Of a DNA stretch of 37,500 nt, positions 37,234-37,500 are shown one piece after another. Location of the stretch: assembly GCF_003843875.1 (NCBI RefSeq), contig NZ_RKRF01000002.1, forward strand, positions 1-37,500. Direction: 5' to 3'. The stretch comes from Aquisalibacillus elongatus. GTDB lineage: Bacteria > Bacillota > Bacilli > Bacillales > Alkalibacillaceae. A program made the translations under genes and the position numbers. Positions within the stretch are counted from its first letter, which is position 1; each line of letters opens with the position of its first letter. The notes under the pieces are model-generated. The model did not search any database, had not been told where the DNA came from, and saw nothing but the letters and a program-made list of their open reading frames with translations.

Positions 37234-37500
37234 TTAAGAGTTTCCGTGTTGATAACCCGATTGATCAAGACTTAATTTTTCACCGAATTCGTTTAAATAA
37301 ACAGAAGGTTCTTCTCCACGATTTATGACTTTTCCAATCTCCGTAACTTTAATATCATCTTTTTCACAAAGAGACCTCACAAGCTTCCAGTCACCCTTCG
37401 AACAAGTTCCAACTAATTCAAAGTCTTCACCTGCAGACAAGGCTAACTGTTTTAATCTCGAATGTTCTAAATGATTCATGTCTTTATGTATGGGAACCTT
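37234..37500 (-). CDS. thiL: Thiamine-monophosphate kinase ThiL, C-terminal part (runs off window)
   Basis: The last ~88 residues of ThiL, which phosphorylates thiamine monophosphate to thiamine pyrophosphate. LALSAGEDFELVGTCS corresponds to the conserved GGEDYEL region near the C terminus, followed by TEIGKVINRGEEPSVYLNEFG. The frame stays open to the window edge; the ATP-binding N-terminal half is outside. First gene seen of the tsa operon, as in B. subtilis ydiA-ydiE. Confidence 0.85.
   Translation of the reverse strand, partial: KVPIHKDMNHLEHSRLKQLALSAGEDFELVGTCSKGDWKLVRSLCEKDDIKVTEIGKVINRGEEPSVYLNEFGEKLSLDQSGYQHGNS

Overview
The window comes from a low-GC Gram-positive of the Bacillaceae type. 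The right third is a conserved backbone block laid out as in Bacillus subtilis: thiL (partial), tsaE, tsaB, rimI, tsaD, an ABC-F ATPase (ydiF-like), rex, a DHA2-type MFS exporter, ydiK, ydiL, groES and groEL, with a CIRCE operator in front of groES and a cluster of DnaA boxes between ydiF and tsaD. The genus cannot be fixed from the sequence alone.

The left two thirds are accessory DNA lying immediately downstream of groEL. An exact 18-bp direct repeat (4885-4902 and 27244-27261) encodes the last codons and stop of groEL (MPGMM-stop). It brackets a 22.4-kb element, here called element B. B has a tyrosine integrase (24476-25705) near its groEL-side end, directly behind an XRE/S24 repressor. 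The repressor is divergent from an excisionase-like gene, followed by a DUF3987 replication protein, an AT-rich region with three GTATAC palindromes (candidate origin), and a replication-relaxation-family winged-helix protein. This int-repressor / xis-rep-ori order resembles phage satellites (PICI/SaPI-like) or small mobilizable islands. No capsid, terminase, relaxase or conjugation genes were seen.

The cargo of B, from right to left, is a GNAT-like protein, a 31-aa membrane peptide with a broken XRE regulator, an acidic membrane-anchored secreted protein, a serine resolvase, a 1327-aa YobI-like membrane P-loop NTPase, a complete type I restriction-modification operon (hsdM-hsdS-hsdR), and a 273-aa polytopic membrane protein. 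This is a defence-type cargo.

Left of B lies the right end of a second element, A: an ImmA-type metallopeptidase and a related integrase ending 86 bp before the left att copy. Integrase A carries two frameshifts and its catalytic tyrosine codon reads Cys, so A appears to be an immobilised older insertion at the same groEL site. Further left are a small membrane peptide, a secreted protein of unknown function, an amidase-family gene and the start of a methyltransferase gene. Element A's far boundary is outside the window.
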